Shown here piece by piece: positions 36,361 through 49,305 of a DNA stretch of 64,000 bases. Numbering within the stretch: the stretch's first letter is position 1; the number at the start of each line of letters is the position of its first letter. The position numbers were made by a program, and so were the translations under genes. This DNA comes from Sinotaia quadrata. Its lineage: Eukaryota > Mollusca > Gastropoda > Architaenioglossa > Viviparidae. The notes below the pieces were generated by a model. The model searched no databases. It worked only from the letters and a program-made list of their open reading frames with translations, and was not told where the DNA came from. The stretch lies in the NCBI GenBank assembly GCA_028829895.1, contig CM054179.1:111944221-112008220 (forward strand), read 5' to 3'.

Positions 36361-37119
36361 CCAGCAGTACAGCATATGTCCCTTACCTGTGAATATCCTA
36401 CTAGCTAAACTGCATAAAAAACTTACAAATGGAGTCCATTAATGGATGATCACCCTTCTATATTATACTAAGGGACTGTGCCGTTCCAGATTCTGTTTGC
36501 CCTAAAATGAAACAAAATTATTCGGCTCAGACATCTAGTTTAGATACGGAGCAAGGGAAATAATTCAATATATTCACAGGCTTTGGGACTAGTAATAATG
36601 TACACATTTTACATGGGAGACTAGGTGAAGTAGAATTGTGGCTGTGGCCTTCTCAAATTATAAGTTTTTGTTTGAATATTATGAAGATTTATTTTCTTCC
36701 CAATTCCTGATGCAATAAATGTTTATAAATTAAAATGACTTAACTCAAAACATGTTTCTAAAACGATTTTCCAGACCAAAATTTTTAAAATTCCAGACCT
36801 ATACTGTGAACAGTTAGCATCGCACTAAATGCTGAGGAAAAAAATTATAATCAAGATTCTGAAGATACAATTAATAAATAATTTTAAAAAAATAATTACC
36901 TGCAAAATCTTTCTTCAAAACAGACCTGATATGAGTTGTAAATTTACAACGAAACTAAGAACATACAAAAGTACACCATGCTCAAATACAAAAGTCAATG
37001 AAAATAAATCAGTTGACAAAAACACAGAAAATTGTAAATTCTACTAGTCTGAAAGCTGAACTTAGAAATCGAGCACAGCGCACCCGATTATTTTTATTCT
37101 TCAATGGGTCATGTATAAT

Positions 37120-38280
37120 ATTGCCGCGATTTAATAATTTTGCATTTGAGGGGCAAAATGCGGAAATGGATGACCTTGTTAACCTTATCTAGTGCGCACA
37201 ATTTTAACGCGACAAGTTTACTTTTACTGTTACACAATCGGCAATTGAGAAGAGTGACATACAATGTACAATAGAACGCGAGTGACGTCACTGAAAATGA
37301 CGATCATGGAAAACGAATGATTTTCGCGCTAATGAAACTAATTTTATTCGGAAGTAATGAAAGAATACTTATAAATAATTCAGGTTTGTAGAGAATGTGA
37401 ACATACACAAATTTAGTTACAATCGGACCAACGGTTCCCGAGTTTTGACGGTGTACACTGTACAACTTTGAAAATGTTCACATCCTGATTTTTTTGTTTT
37501 GTTGGATGGTAGGTGGCTGAAATATCTCCGGAACAAGGACATTGGAAATTTGTCTTCAGTTTCTGTTTTAGAATACATTCAGTTTGAAGGGTGCCAGTTA
37601 TGGTTGCTTTCTTATGTGTAGATATTTAAATACGAATGAAATTTAACGAAAATAGTGTATTTTTTCATTGGTAAGTGTAGGTTTGTTGACATTTTTTTGT
37701 TTTCCAAGCTATCCTAAAAGAATATGGTGTGTATGTCGTTGATGTACAGAAATTTCTCAACTTACAGAATTAAATTTTGGCAATTGGCATTTTTCATAAA
37801 TAAGTAAATGTTTCCGGTAGTGTAAATTTTAAAAAAAAACTAATTTCAGAATCATGCCCTTAACACGTTATTAAAGTTTATTCGTTCATAGCCCGATATG
37901 TAACTTTGCCGAGATTTCATTTGGGCAAAAATGGGCGACCTTGATTAATCCGCGCAATATGAAAGATTTTGAATGTACAAGTTTGCAACTGATGTCTGTT
38001 TCGAATACCCCAAGCGAATATTTGTACAGTGTACAAAAGTACGCAAGGAACGTCAGGCAAGATGGCGGTAGCGGAAAATGTTCCATTTTTAGCGCTAGTG
38101 AATGCTAATTATTTCTGCAAGTTATGAATGGAAAATTGTGAAACAATTCAGGCTTATAGATCTAGATTCTAGAACATAGTAGAAACACGTAGAACATATC
38201 TAAATTTAGGACACCGAGTTATGACGTACACGCGCGAAAATTGCGCCACCCCGATTTGGGGGGGATGCGAATTAGAATAT
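37120..38280. repeat. Duplicated, CpG-containing repeat block
   Basis: 37120-37500 and 37903-38270 share ordered words: TGCCGMGATTT, GGGCRACCTTGNTTAA, CGCRCAAT, ACAAGTTT, ATTCAGGYTTRTAGA, and a TTTTGACGGTGTACA / TTATGACGTACACG end. The copies are about 780 bp apart. CG dinucleotides are clearly commoner than in surrounding DNA, suggesting a younger insertion or unmethylated DNA. No usable ORF. Confidence 0.7.
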
Positions 38281-38914
38281 CTTTGGATACGTTAAGATAT
38301 TTGATATTTTTGTTTATTATTCCTGCAAATTTTGGTGTATTTCGGACAAGCAATATCGAAAAAAACAAGGTTGTTTATTGTGAAAACCGGAGGGTCGGAT
38401 TTTTGCGTGAAGTTGACACACACACCCAAATCAAAATTGATATTTGTCTTTTTTAAATTATGGGAATATTAAAATGAAAAAAAATTTAATCGAAAGATAA
38501 TGAAAAGGACGCCCAAAACTGTTATTTTCGAAGAAATTGACTTGTAAATATTGGGGTCAATCAAATAAAAATATACGGATCACATTATTTCATAACCAAA
38601 TCAATACAAGCCCGAAGTTGTCGAGGTATATGCATCATATTTTGACCACAGGTTCGTGGCAACTTTTTCTCTCGAATGCAATTGGTCAGATCAATATATC
38701 TAACGCCTTTTTTCAATGAATTATGAAATCCGACATCTCCAGTCATTTAGTTGAAATTGTAAAGAAAATGGCTACAATCTCCCCCGTTTTATCAGCAATG
38801 TATAAAGGGCAATTACTCCGAATGAAGACAATTGTTCCGGTTTCTGATTTCAGCTTGTGGACGACCAAAAAAAATCAAATTTTAGACTTTTTCAAGACTA
38901 TTTTGACATTTTCT

Positions 38915-38971
38915 TACTTTCCAGGTCTGGAAAGACTAAAATTAAAATTCCAGACCTGCGCAGGAACCCTG
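38915..38971. repeat. CCAGACCT repeat terminus
   Basis: Contains TTTCCAGGTCTGGAAAGACT, then AAAATTCCAGACCTGCGCAG and GAACCCTG. Related words occur at 36769-36803 and 52495-52532. The sequence looks like the end of a transposon whose other end I could not place. Confidence 0.45.
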
Positions 38972-39789
38972 TCAAAACTCAATACAGTACAGATGGTTTA
39001 CTTTAAAAGCTGTGGTGTAAATTTTATGCATCAAAGTGACACATTTACTCACAGTTTATTCAAACACAATTATAAAAACTAATGTTCCATTTGCAATAGT
39101 AGAAATCACTTTATTAAATACAAAATGTTCTCGAATTTGGTATACAAATACATTAAAATTTCATGTTAAAATTATTTTAAAAAATAAACAGCTGATAATA
39201 AAGATCATAAATATTCTGTTATTAATAATGTACTATTATAAACTGTCTAGGTTTGAGGAAATAAAACCAAAGATTAAAATGAATAAATTATGGTGACATT
39301 TACTAGAAACAGTCTTAAGCACCTCATTTCTATCGAAAATGATAACCATCATCCTCTTGCAAATTTAACTTGTATGCCATAAACTGGAAATAACCATGCA
39401 TAGTTTTAAAATCATGTTCACTGGACCCAAAATTACAGTTTGTAGACATGCAAACAACTTGTTCTAGAGTACTTTTATAAAAGTTTCAAACAACCAAGTT
39501 ACATATATATATATATTTTTTTTTACAAACAACCCATCCATAATTATACAAAGTATTTTTTTAAAAAAAATTCTCAACATAAAAACACAATCATATAAAG
39601 TCCTTTGTAATATTTAAGATACAAAAACAACCTAAGGTCCTTTGTTAAATTAAAAAAATTCTGATAATTTTCAACACTAACATAAATAAATAATTTGATG
39701 ACAATAATTCACCGTTTCAGTTATATCTGATATAAATCAAGCAGAAAAAACACCCAGGATATGCACTGAAAATCCATAGTAAAAATACC

Positions 39790-39965
39790 TAGGATTCATT
39801 TTGAAAATCAAACACAAAACATCTATGATGTGATTTGAAACTCTAGCATAAACACACACGTTTTGTATTGAAAATCTTTACTAAAAATCAAACACAAAAC
39901 ACCTATGATGTGATTTGAAACTCTAGCATAAAAACACACGTTTTGTATTGAAAATCAAACCTAAA
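39790..39965. repeat. 73-bp tandem repeat, 2-3 copies
   Basis: AATCAAACACAAAACACCTA, then TGATGTGATTTGAAACTCTA, then GCATAAAAACACACGTTTTG recur. Confidence 0.85.
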
Positions 39966-40857
39966 ACATCAAGGAGATTTAGGCACAGACTTTGCAAATA
40001 AAATGAATATACTTTTTCTTTCATTTGGCAATTCACTTTTCATTTTGAATTTTGCTTGTATATAATAAGCTTTTCTCTAGTATCATTGTGCAACCATTTT
40101 GCTTCATAAACTTAATCACACAAACATCATTGTAAGTTCTATTTTTTGCTTACGTGCACTGTTCCATACAAAGTGAACTCTTGTTTCTGCTTCTTTGAAA
40201 TGTGCAGAATACATTAACCAGCTATATCCCATAACTAGAAAGGAAATACTACTCAGGACTGTTATTTTTATCCTGGATTCCCATACAAGCATATACTTAA
40301 CAAAATGAATGGGAACAAATCGTGTACAATATAAAAAAAAATAAATTATTTTTTTCTTCTTAAGAGGTACTTAATGAGATGCAACTTTGAGGGATTTTCT
40401 TACTGTTAAAAAGAATCCAATTAAAATGATAAAATGTAAGCCCATAGACAGTCATATAATTATATAATTAGTAACTATTTTGTACTATATTTTTGGAAAG
40501 TGCTTCTTGCATGGAAATATAATTACCATATAATTAATTTTAGTAATTTTCAATAATCAATTTCTTTCATTTTTGAAGAATGACTTATAAAAGAGAAGAA
40601 TACATTTGCAATTCTTGATTTTCCAGGTTATATATTTAATAATTTGCTAACTAAAAGTTGTTTGATGTAAAATGTTTTGTACAAGATAACAATCAAATTT
40701 ACATAATCTGGAATAATTTAGTTGCAACAAGTATACCATAATTTCGACAGGCAAAATAATGTACTCAGAAGAACTGAAAACTGGCATTTAACTTTTGTAA
40801 AAATTTTAGTTGGAGAAAACATTAGGATTATCACACATCACTATTTCTTCAAAGTAT

Positions 40858-41020
40858 CCTATTATCAAATATACATCTTTGTTTCATGAAACAAGTATCA
40901 CTAATTTCAAATATACATCTTCATTTCATAAAACAAATATCACTATATTCAAAAATACAACATTTCATAAAACAAGTATCATTATTTTTAAAGTGCATCT
41001 TCATTTCATTAAAAATAAGG
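40858..41020. repeat. Degenerate tandem repeat, period about 45
   Basis: Repeated TTCATAAAACAAGTATCACT, then ATTTCAAATATACATCTTCA. Confidence 0.75.
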
Positions 41021-41389
41021 TGAACACACGCAAAAAAAATGAATGGTATGATACAAAATGATTATAAGTAGCGCCATGAGGCAAATCTGAGAAATCAAAT
41101 CAAATTTCAAAACGGCTGAATACTATATGATTTGGATTAGGAAGGGTTGTAATTATGAGATGAAGATTTCATATATTGGGAAGACATTTATTTCCCCATG
41201 TCTTTCTTGACAAAGGAACCTTTTTAAAAAGTAAGAGATTCAGCAATCGAGGGAATAACCCCAAACCACTTAATTTTTTTAATTTGTATGTATTTACTCT
41301 GTAATAATACAATATTTTTATCAGTCATGACACGCAATTAAAATATCTAGCAGTCAACAGTGATCAAGGTTTTAAAACTAAATTAGACA

Positions 41390-42020
41390 TTTTTTTCTTT
41401 TTTATATCTAGATATTCTAGCAAAGCAAAACATTTGATCAAAGTTTATCATTAATAGGAGTAAGATTTTTAAAAATATTTTAACGTGACATGTTCTAGTT
41501 GACTTAAAGTGTTTGATTAAGATAAACAGAAGTAAGATTTTTTTCTTTTTCTTGCCTAAGTATTCTAGCAAACTAGAACATACAAATGTAGTTTAAATTA
41601 ACAAATCAAGATTTTTCAAATATAAATATGATGTTTGAACAAGGTTTGGCATTAATGGGAGTTTGGGTTAAGAAGTTCCAGCTGACTCATTTGATCATGG
41701 CTAAATTTAACAAGTCTTAGCAGTTAGGCAAAATCTACTCATTTCTACTGTTGATACTTGATAATAGCTTATACTACTTACAAATGATCATTTCTATTGT
41801 ATAAATCTGATAATAGTTTGCACCACTTACAAATCTACTCATTTCTACTGTTTTGATCAAGGATTTTTCATTAATTGGAATCAAATTTCTCTTCCCTATA
41901 CCAAGATGGTTTAGCAGACTAGAATGTTTGATCATGATTTAACATTAATAGAGCATTGTTTTTTATGTTATCTAGACCTTAGAGCAGATTAGAATGTTTG
42001 ACCAGGATTTACAATTAAAG
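41390..42020. repeat. Degenerate long-period tandem repeat
   Basis: About five copies of TATTCTAGCAAACTAGAACA, TTTGATCAAGGTTTANCATT, AATAGGAGTAAGATTTTT in order, with period about 110-130. Confidence 0.6.
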
Positions 42021-42949
42021 GGACTGTCTTTTGCTTTTACTTTAATTCAATTTTGTGGATTAGGACTGCTGGTGAATATACACTGGAAAAAACAAATTAA
42101 ATTTTAAAAGCAACCAGATAAGTATTTTTTTTTTTTAAAGCATAAATTTAACAGGCTACGATAATCTGCTTCCCTAAGCTGACTTAATCTTTGCATTACG
42201 AATGATTGGTGTTGTACTGGGCAATATTAATGGGATCTACGAATTCTTTAAACCTCTCCTACTATGGATGTATTCATACAAGCTTAATAATGGTAATAGC
42301 TAATGGTTATATTAATATATAATGGGTAAGTAACTTTACCAAACTTGCTGTATTATCATTACTTTCTGGTTATGAGCACAATACTTTTGTTATAAATTAA
42401 TTCATTGATCTTTGTGAATTTTGTTGTTTTGTTTTTAAACCAAACTGTTATGGGATTAAATATGCTATTTATCATTAATATATACTTCGTTCTTAGCTTG
42501 ATGCCCTTTGCCTCATAATTCCTCAATTTGTTGAATATTGATTTGTTTGTTCTATTTCTGTCTCATCTCTACAGCTTCAAACTAAGCAGACGTTTAATTA
42601 ATGTATTACAATTTAGCTAAGTGCTCACATTCTAGCATCACAACATAAAAACATAACTTTCATTCTACTGCTGTTAGTATTAGAAATATATGATCTGTCG
42701 TTTGGCGCTGGTGGTTCATTCATATCATCCAACTATGATGAACTGGAATGTTCTAAAAACTGATCTTTTGCCAGGCTACTTTTACTGTGTCATTTTGCTA
42801 GTGTTGGAACCTGGACAGAGTTGTGGTACACGGTGGATTTGTGTATAGTACAAATTAGAGGTGTAAGAACTCAAAGCAGATTAATACAATTTATTGGCCT
42901 AAGTCGTCACAATACTGGTCAAGATAGTACAAGTTACTATAACATTTAA

Positions 42950-43330
42950 TTGGTATACATTAACAGATTAGAATGTCATACAAGTCGTTAAAAGGTGTAC
43001 ATGTGGTGTAAATTATTGAGCAGATCTGTGTGAAATACAAGTTATTAGCAGATTTATGCAGTAGAAATGACTAGGTTTGTAAATGGTACAAGATATTAGA
43101 TTTATGCAGTAGAAATGAGTAGATTTGTGAATAGTACAAGCTATTTAGTAGATTTATACAGTAGAAATGATCATTTGTACGTAGTATACGCTATTATCAA
43201 GTTTCAACAGTAGAAATGAGTAGATTTGTAAGTGGTACAACTATTAGTAGATTAGATTTATACAGTAAAAATAAGTAGATTTGTAAGTGGTATAAATTAT
43301 TGACTGCCATTAACATGAATGTGGTGTAAG
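42950..43330. repeat. Degenerate tandem repeat, period about 55-60
   Basis: Repeated GTAGATTTATACAGTAGAAA TGAGTAGATTTGTAAGTGGT and ACAAGCTATT. Confidence 0.75.
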
Positions 43331-44059
43331 TTATTGGTTGGTGTTGCACCAATCAGTGAAATGCAAACATGTATGACTAATGTGCACAGATTCTGACAAG
43401 AAAAACTCCATGAGGTGAATAAATGTAATGAGGAATCAGAAACATTTGTGCAATTTCCAAATAAAGAATCTTCATAGGCCTTTTTAGAGATTCTTAATCA
43501 TTATTCTACGAGCAGGCCATGTAATTCCTGAGTGATGAAAAGTGGTTTGCAAAACAAATGATTCTTTGATGATAACAGTAAGTACATTCAGTGCTTATTC
43601 TATTGCATATTCCAATTTTGTCTATTTTTTTCTATATAAATAATCTAAATGTTAATTTTAGTCCTACTTTTAGAATTTAACATTTTATTTTCAAATTAAC
43701 ATACTGATATCTATCTTAAAATACCAATATCTATTTTGTTTCTTAGGTAAAAGTAACCTAAAATTTAAAAAAAGGAATGAATACAATTTATACTTTTGTT
43801 TTTGTTTTATTAAGATTTATGGCTGAAATATTTACTCTCAACCTTTAGCCTCATTTTAGCCACATTAGCAGAAATGTGAAAACACAGCAAAGATGCTGAA
43901 AGGGGTATTTATTTTATGGAAGTTACATCTCCCAGAGTATGCAGTGATTCATGCAATGGTGTATGTGTGTCTGTATATGTGGTCTGCACACATATGCCCT
44001 GAATTAGCAATTATTTTTTTTCATTTCTGTTTTCAAGCCTACAAATAATCTTTAGATGT

Positions 44060-44280
44060 TAGGTACTTTAATCTGCCTGAGTAAACAGTTATTCTTTAAG
44101 ACAAGAAGATACCAAGATGTTTATACTTGCTTAGCTTAGTGCACAATGCATGGTGACATCTATAATTATATATTGTCTGAGTAAACAATTATTAAGACAC
44201 AAAGAGATAAAATGTTTATACTTGTTTACCTTAGTGCACAATGCTTATATCATGTCTGAATAAACAATTATTCTAGAAAA
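44060..44280. repeat. Direct repeat, period about 110
   Basis: GAGTAAACARTTATTCTTTA, then ATGTTTATACTTGYTTANCT and TAGTGCACAATGC, occurs twice, with the start of a third copy. Confidence 0.8.
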
Positions 44281-44329
44281 AAATGATGTTCACAAATGTT
44301 TAGCTTACAACTGCTTCATGCTGAATCAC

Positions 44330-44407
44330 ACACAAACACTGTAATACTCCAGTGGCAGGTTTGAGCTTCAAATCATTAATACAACTACTTTGTGCAGAGT
44401 GTACACA

Positions 44408-44453
<46 letters not shown>

Positions 44454-44490
44454 CTGTAATGTTCCAATGGCAGGTTTGAGCTTAAAACCA
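44330..44490. repeat. Duplicated segment flanking a (CA)n tract
   Basis: AAACACTGTAATACTCCAGT, then GGCAGGTTTGAGCTTCAAAT, occurs on both sides of a (CA)20 tract at 44410-44449. Together these look like a repeat unit expanded around the microsatellite. Confidence 0.88.
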
Positions 44491-45589
44491 TTAATACAAT
44501 TGCTGCACATGTTAATAAGAAAAATGATGTACATTTAGGTTTATTTTTAACATCACACAAATCCACAAAAAAGAATGATTTAACAAGTATAACTCCTATA
44601 AACAAAGGCAGCCAGAAATTAAAAAAAAAATGTTTGCACAATTGCTAATCTTGACAGTCTTTCATTGTCCACCTTGTATCTGTCTCTGGCAGCAAGAGTA
44701 ACTATTTTGTAACCAGACAGTAGAGTGCCAATATCTAAACTGCAATTAACAATATGTCCAATGCATTTTGGATACAAATTCCGAAATCAAAAACAAATTT
44801 AAGAGAACCAAAAATTTGCTAGAATGGAACTAGAAGGCTTTAGGAATGAAGGGATGTGATTTGCAGAAAATATGTACTTTGTAACAGAAAGTTCTCAGTG
44901 GAGAAGTACAGGATCTTCAAGCATGTTATGGCATACATGTAACTTGTACCATGGCTCTGACCCATTCCTTTTTGAGTTGCTATATCAACTCAAGCTTTCA
45001 GATCTGGATTACACCGGAGGTGTGACCTGTATTAAAAACACTGAGTTTTTTTAACAAAAAGTTGCGTGTTTATCCATTTCCTGAAAAAAATTTTGTTTGT
45101 TTTCCAGACTTTCAGTTACCAGTTAAATCCATGCTAAATGAATGGCACTATTACACACAAGAAAACCCAAAGTGTCAACAAAATAAACACAGAATACTCA
45201 TAGGAAAACCGAAAGTATCAACGAAATACATAGCAAGAAACACAAGCAAAATCACACAGTTAAATTGGACAAAAAAATAAAGTTTATGAAATAAAAAATG
45301 TGAAGACCTGAACATGCTTTACACTGCACTTTTTAAAATTAACTAAAATAAGAGATACAAACAAAGAAAGTTGTGCTGATATGGCTACACCATTTCATCA
45401 ACTGGACATGAAAGCCATGAAATTTGGACTTGATGACTTAAATAAGTCATTTAAAATATCTTGCAATAAATAAGGCAAGCTTACTTGACTTGGTGTGAAC
45501 TATTTTAGCAATACATGTAGCCAACTGATGAAGATTCTTGCTTCAAAATTACAACTCTTTAACACACCACAAACCATTACATCAATCTT

Positions 45590-45776
45590 GGGGAACTCAG
45601 TGGTTATGAGTAAAGGCAGCTAGCCTTATATGCAGGTCATGGGTTTAAACCCAGTCCTAGGGATCCTGTCCCACTCTCTCCCTCGTGCATAGCGAGTTTA
45701 TCTGCATAATTGTTAAGTGCATAAAGCTCTTCGGAGAATTACTCTGCAAAATAAGAGCCTATCAATATTATTATTC
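45590..45776 (+). mobile_element. tRNA-derived SINE
   Basis: The head is tRNA-like, with an A-box-like CTCAGTGGTTATGAG and a B-box-like GGGTTTAAACCC about 40 bases on. A GC-richer body (CCTGTCCCACTCTCTCCCTC) follows, then a tail AAGTGCATAAAGCTCTTCGG ending in (ATT)n. This head-body-ATT tail layout is that of animal SINEs. Single copy seen in the window. Confidence 0.75.
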
Positions 45777-48700
45777 ATTCCTTGTTACAAAACACACTTT
45801 ATCGCCATCTAATATGTACTCAAATACAATTAATTCAACTTCTAGAAATTGAGAAAAGAATTAAAACAAATGGTACACACTAACAATTAGGAGATTTTAA
45901 ATTTAATGTAATCAACTTTATAAATTACTGAACTTGTTATTTATATTTGATACAGACAAATGAAATATTTAACAATTCTTTAATCTTTAAGAAATAAATT
46001 TACAAAGTTCCAAGTGCTCCCAATCTTTCAGACGACAATCTCTCGATAACAAATTTTCTTCTAGTTAAAAGTTCCATTAAACCATGCTGATTACAGTCAT
46101 TTCTACAGGAATGCATTAACATAACTTACTGTCATACAACACAACTTACTGTCTTACAGTTAGTTCTTTCTCTCACACTTTTATTTTAAGAAACATACTA
46201 TGTGTACTGACTTTAACAACACAAGAAAGCCTACAAAATTACATCAGAAACAAACAAGCAAAAAGAAACTCTAACAGAATTGTGAACAGATGTGTGGTCA
46301 ATAACATTTTTAAAAGTTCTAATTTTATGAGAATTTGTTTATACTGCAAATGTATGAATAGAATAAAAATAATGACCATATATTCGACCTTTATAGGTAA
46401 AAGATATGCGCACCAATAAATGGAAAAATAGTTATGCTATTCCAATGCTGTACAGAGGCTGTGAATGATAGAAATAAATCAGTCTTAAAACTATATCCAT
46501 AAAATGCTACAAAAGATTAAACAATATTTAAATAATCTCTAAAAAAAAAAAAAAAAATCACCAACATCCTCTGTTATTTTCCCATCACACACGCACACAC
46601 CTATATGCAGTTTATTATTATAAAAGTAAAAGAATCATTCATTATTCCACTTATTCATACTCTCCTTTCTCATCAAGCTAACAAAATAGGAAAACAGTCA
46701 TTATTAATAATTTATGCTAGAATATCACTGCTGTAAAAACAAATCTTAAAACACAAAGCAATGAAGAGCAAACAAATAGCCCCAGATTACAGTACAGTTT
46801 CATTATTACATTACCACAAAATGAATATATACAGCCACAGTACACCCGCATTACTCTTGGAACCAACAAAGTAAAAATAATAATGTTTTTGGTACATATA
46901 TTTAAAAGAAATATAAAGTGATCTGTAATTTTCTTTTGCCATTAGACAGATTAGTACACATATATATCACAATTTTTATCAATATCAGTACTCTTAAGAA
47001 AAAAATTTAAATATGCAAACATCTGAGAAAAATACAAAATTATCTATGCTCCAATCTGTGCAGTAAAATCTCAGCTGACTGAAACTCACCGAACGCAATT
47101 CTTATTTTAAAGCAACTCTCATTACCAACAGTTATGTTAGAATGTCTAACAGTTCACTACCATAATTTATTATAACTGCCCATTTTTCTCTTTAAGATGT
47201 GAAAATGATTGTGGTTAAATGTCTGTGAAGATACATACTATCTAGACTTCTTTACAAGCATAATGAAAACCTCACTTTAAAAGGGAGAAGATAGTCTGGA
47301 TTAGGCAAGAAGAATTATTCAAGCTTCTAAATATTGCTAGGAAGAAAAAAAAATTATTTTAGGTCAAATTGTTCGTAGGAATATCTACAAACAAGTGAGT
47401 CAGTAGAGCAATGAGAAGGGAGAAAAGACCAGACAGTGTGTGTGTGGGGGGTCATCTGTGGGGTAATAGACGTGGTAAGTTTGAGAACATGCTGACTGGA
47501 TTATGCAATATACATACATTAGACGAACTTGGTCTGAACTAGAGGGATCCACTGTGTTTTTATTTTGTTTTAGTTCTGATGCTTATAAATTCAATGATCT
47601 TCCATGTAATGTTTTTTCCCAGTTACAACAATTACTCAGCTGGCCAACAACCTCTGTCATGTAGCAACCTTTATAGAAGTGGTTAGTTAATTTGTAATCA
47701 TGTCAAGTACTCTACAGTTCCTAGAAGAGGTGGGTTTTGTTTTCTTGCAATTAAAATATCTTTATAAAAGTAGTTCTCATATTAATTAGTTGTCTTCAGT
47801 TCTCCTTTAAGCAGCTACCATAAAAGTAGCACATCTAAGAAATTTTCTATCACTATATACTGAAGAGTCAAAACAACACAACAAATCTCATGCAATGAGC
47901 AGAATAAATGAACCACCATTCCAGTCAAATGCATCTGTTAGTCTATAAATTATTTTAATGTTATTTATTTCTTAATCTGGTCAGATTTACATTACTTTTT
48001 AAAATTAAAATTCTGTTTATAACAATGAGTTTCTCAGATTCCACTCTCATAATTAAAATTTAAATCATATCACATCTGACCAGTGATGTTTTATGCAAAA
48101 TTATACCTTGAATTTGTGAAGACTGAAAGGCCCAACATGTAAATAATGTATCCCAATTTCTCCTCAGTTTTTTTACTTTTAGCATGCAGTACTGTAGTTT
48201 ACTAATTTGTTCAATGGCATTTCAATTTCTGTCAACACATAACTAGTAATTTAATAAAATAAAGCAGCATGAGTGATTTTCCATTACTTCATTTTCTGAG
48301 AAAGTAAAAGCATTAATTTACTTTTATTAATTAATTATTTTATTTTTATGTGCTTTCATATTATGCGTACACAAATATACAGACATTCACAATTTTTCTA
48401 TAGAAGAATTGTTCTCTCCCTTTTATCTTTGGCACAACAAGATTTTGTTCACTCCAGTATCTTTAGGTGTACTAACTAAGTGCAGTCTGGTTTGTTCACC
48501 TACTTCTATTGTTTGAATAAGTGAACAAAACCATTTCATCTTGTTTGCTAACTTTAACATAGAAGTTAGGAATAAACAGGCATAGTTTAATTCTTGGGTT
48601 GTGAACAGAATTTGAAATCAAAATTGCAAGTGTACCAAAAGTCTTTTTACATTACTGAGATTAACAAAACATGATCTCATTTCTCACTGCACTTAAGAAA

Positions 48701-49225
48701 AGGAAAGGTCAACACCGGGCCCTACAGTTTCTAAAAAGAAAGGTTTTAAAAGGGATCTTCTTTTGTAATCTTAAAAAAAAAATTATCAAGGAGATAATTA
48801 AAACGAGATGAGAAAAAAATATGATTTTTGTGAGATGAAAATCATGTGATTTAAAAATACAGCCTAAGGCTGGGCATTATGATGCTTGTTGTGTTTCCTT
48901 TTATAAGGGCGGTGTGAAAAACAGAACAGCAGACAGCAAAGTCTCATTATAGTACTATCAAAGAACTCACCTGGAAATTACTCAAATTTCTCAAAACAGC
49001 CAGTCATCTACAAAGTCAAAACCAGAAAGATCTATTCCAGGTTTAATATGTATGGAGAGAGAAGGAAGATTGAAAGCAAACAACTAGATGCTCTTTAGAG
49101 CAAAGACCTGATTGTTTTCCTTCATTTAACACCAGATCATAGCATAAAGAAATAAAATGTGCACAAAATCTCATGACTGATGAATGAACTGTTGCATAGC
49201 ACAGCTGTCGAGATGTCATCACTAA

Positions 49226-49305
49226 TCAGACGACATAGGAATCAATTCCATAACCTCGTCCTGAAGATGAAAAATGGATGGGACACAGCCATGTAAGGGG
49301 GTGAC
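49226..49305 (-). CDS. ZDHHC3: ZDHHC exon 8: C-terminal tail and stop
   Basis: Acceptor TATTTGTAG, then [26 protein letters not shown] and TGA at 49228-49226. GHP followed by a Trp/Leu-rich tail is the usual end of ZDHHC3/7 enzymes. The polar SSSGRG tail and hydrophobic SYVV terminus are family-like. Confidence 0.93.

Larger units (their letters stand above)
34050..49225. other. Interval between the convergent APP and ZDHHC genes
   Basis: About 15 kb without a recognisable gene. It includes an unknown length of ZDHHC 3' UTR at its right end (several minus-strand AATAAA words, for example around 48290-48350). Listed repeats cover about a third: arrays at 35040, 35950, 39790, 40858, 41390, 42950 and 44060, the (CA)n at 44410, the CpG block 37120-38280, and the SINE. 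An A16 tract lies at 46541-46557. The rest is A+T-rich DNA with nothing I can name. Confidence 0.6.
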
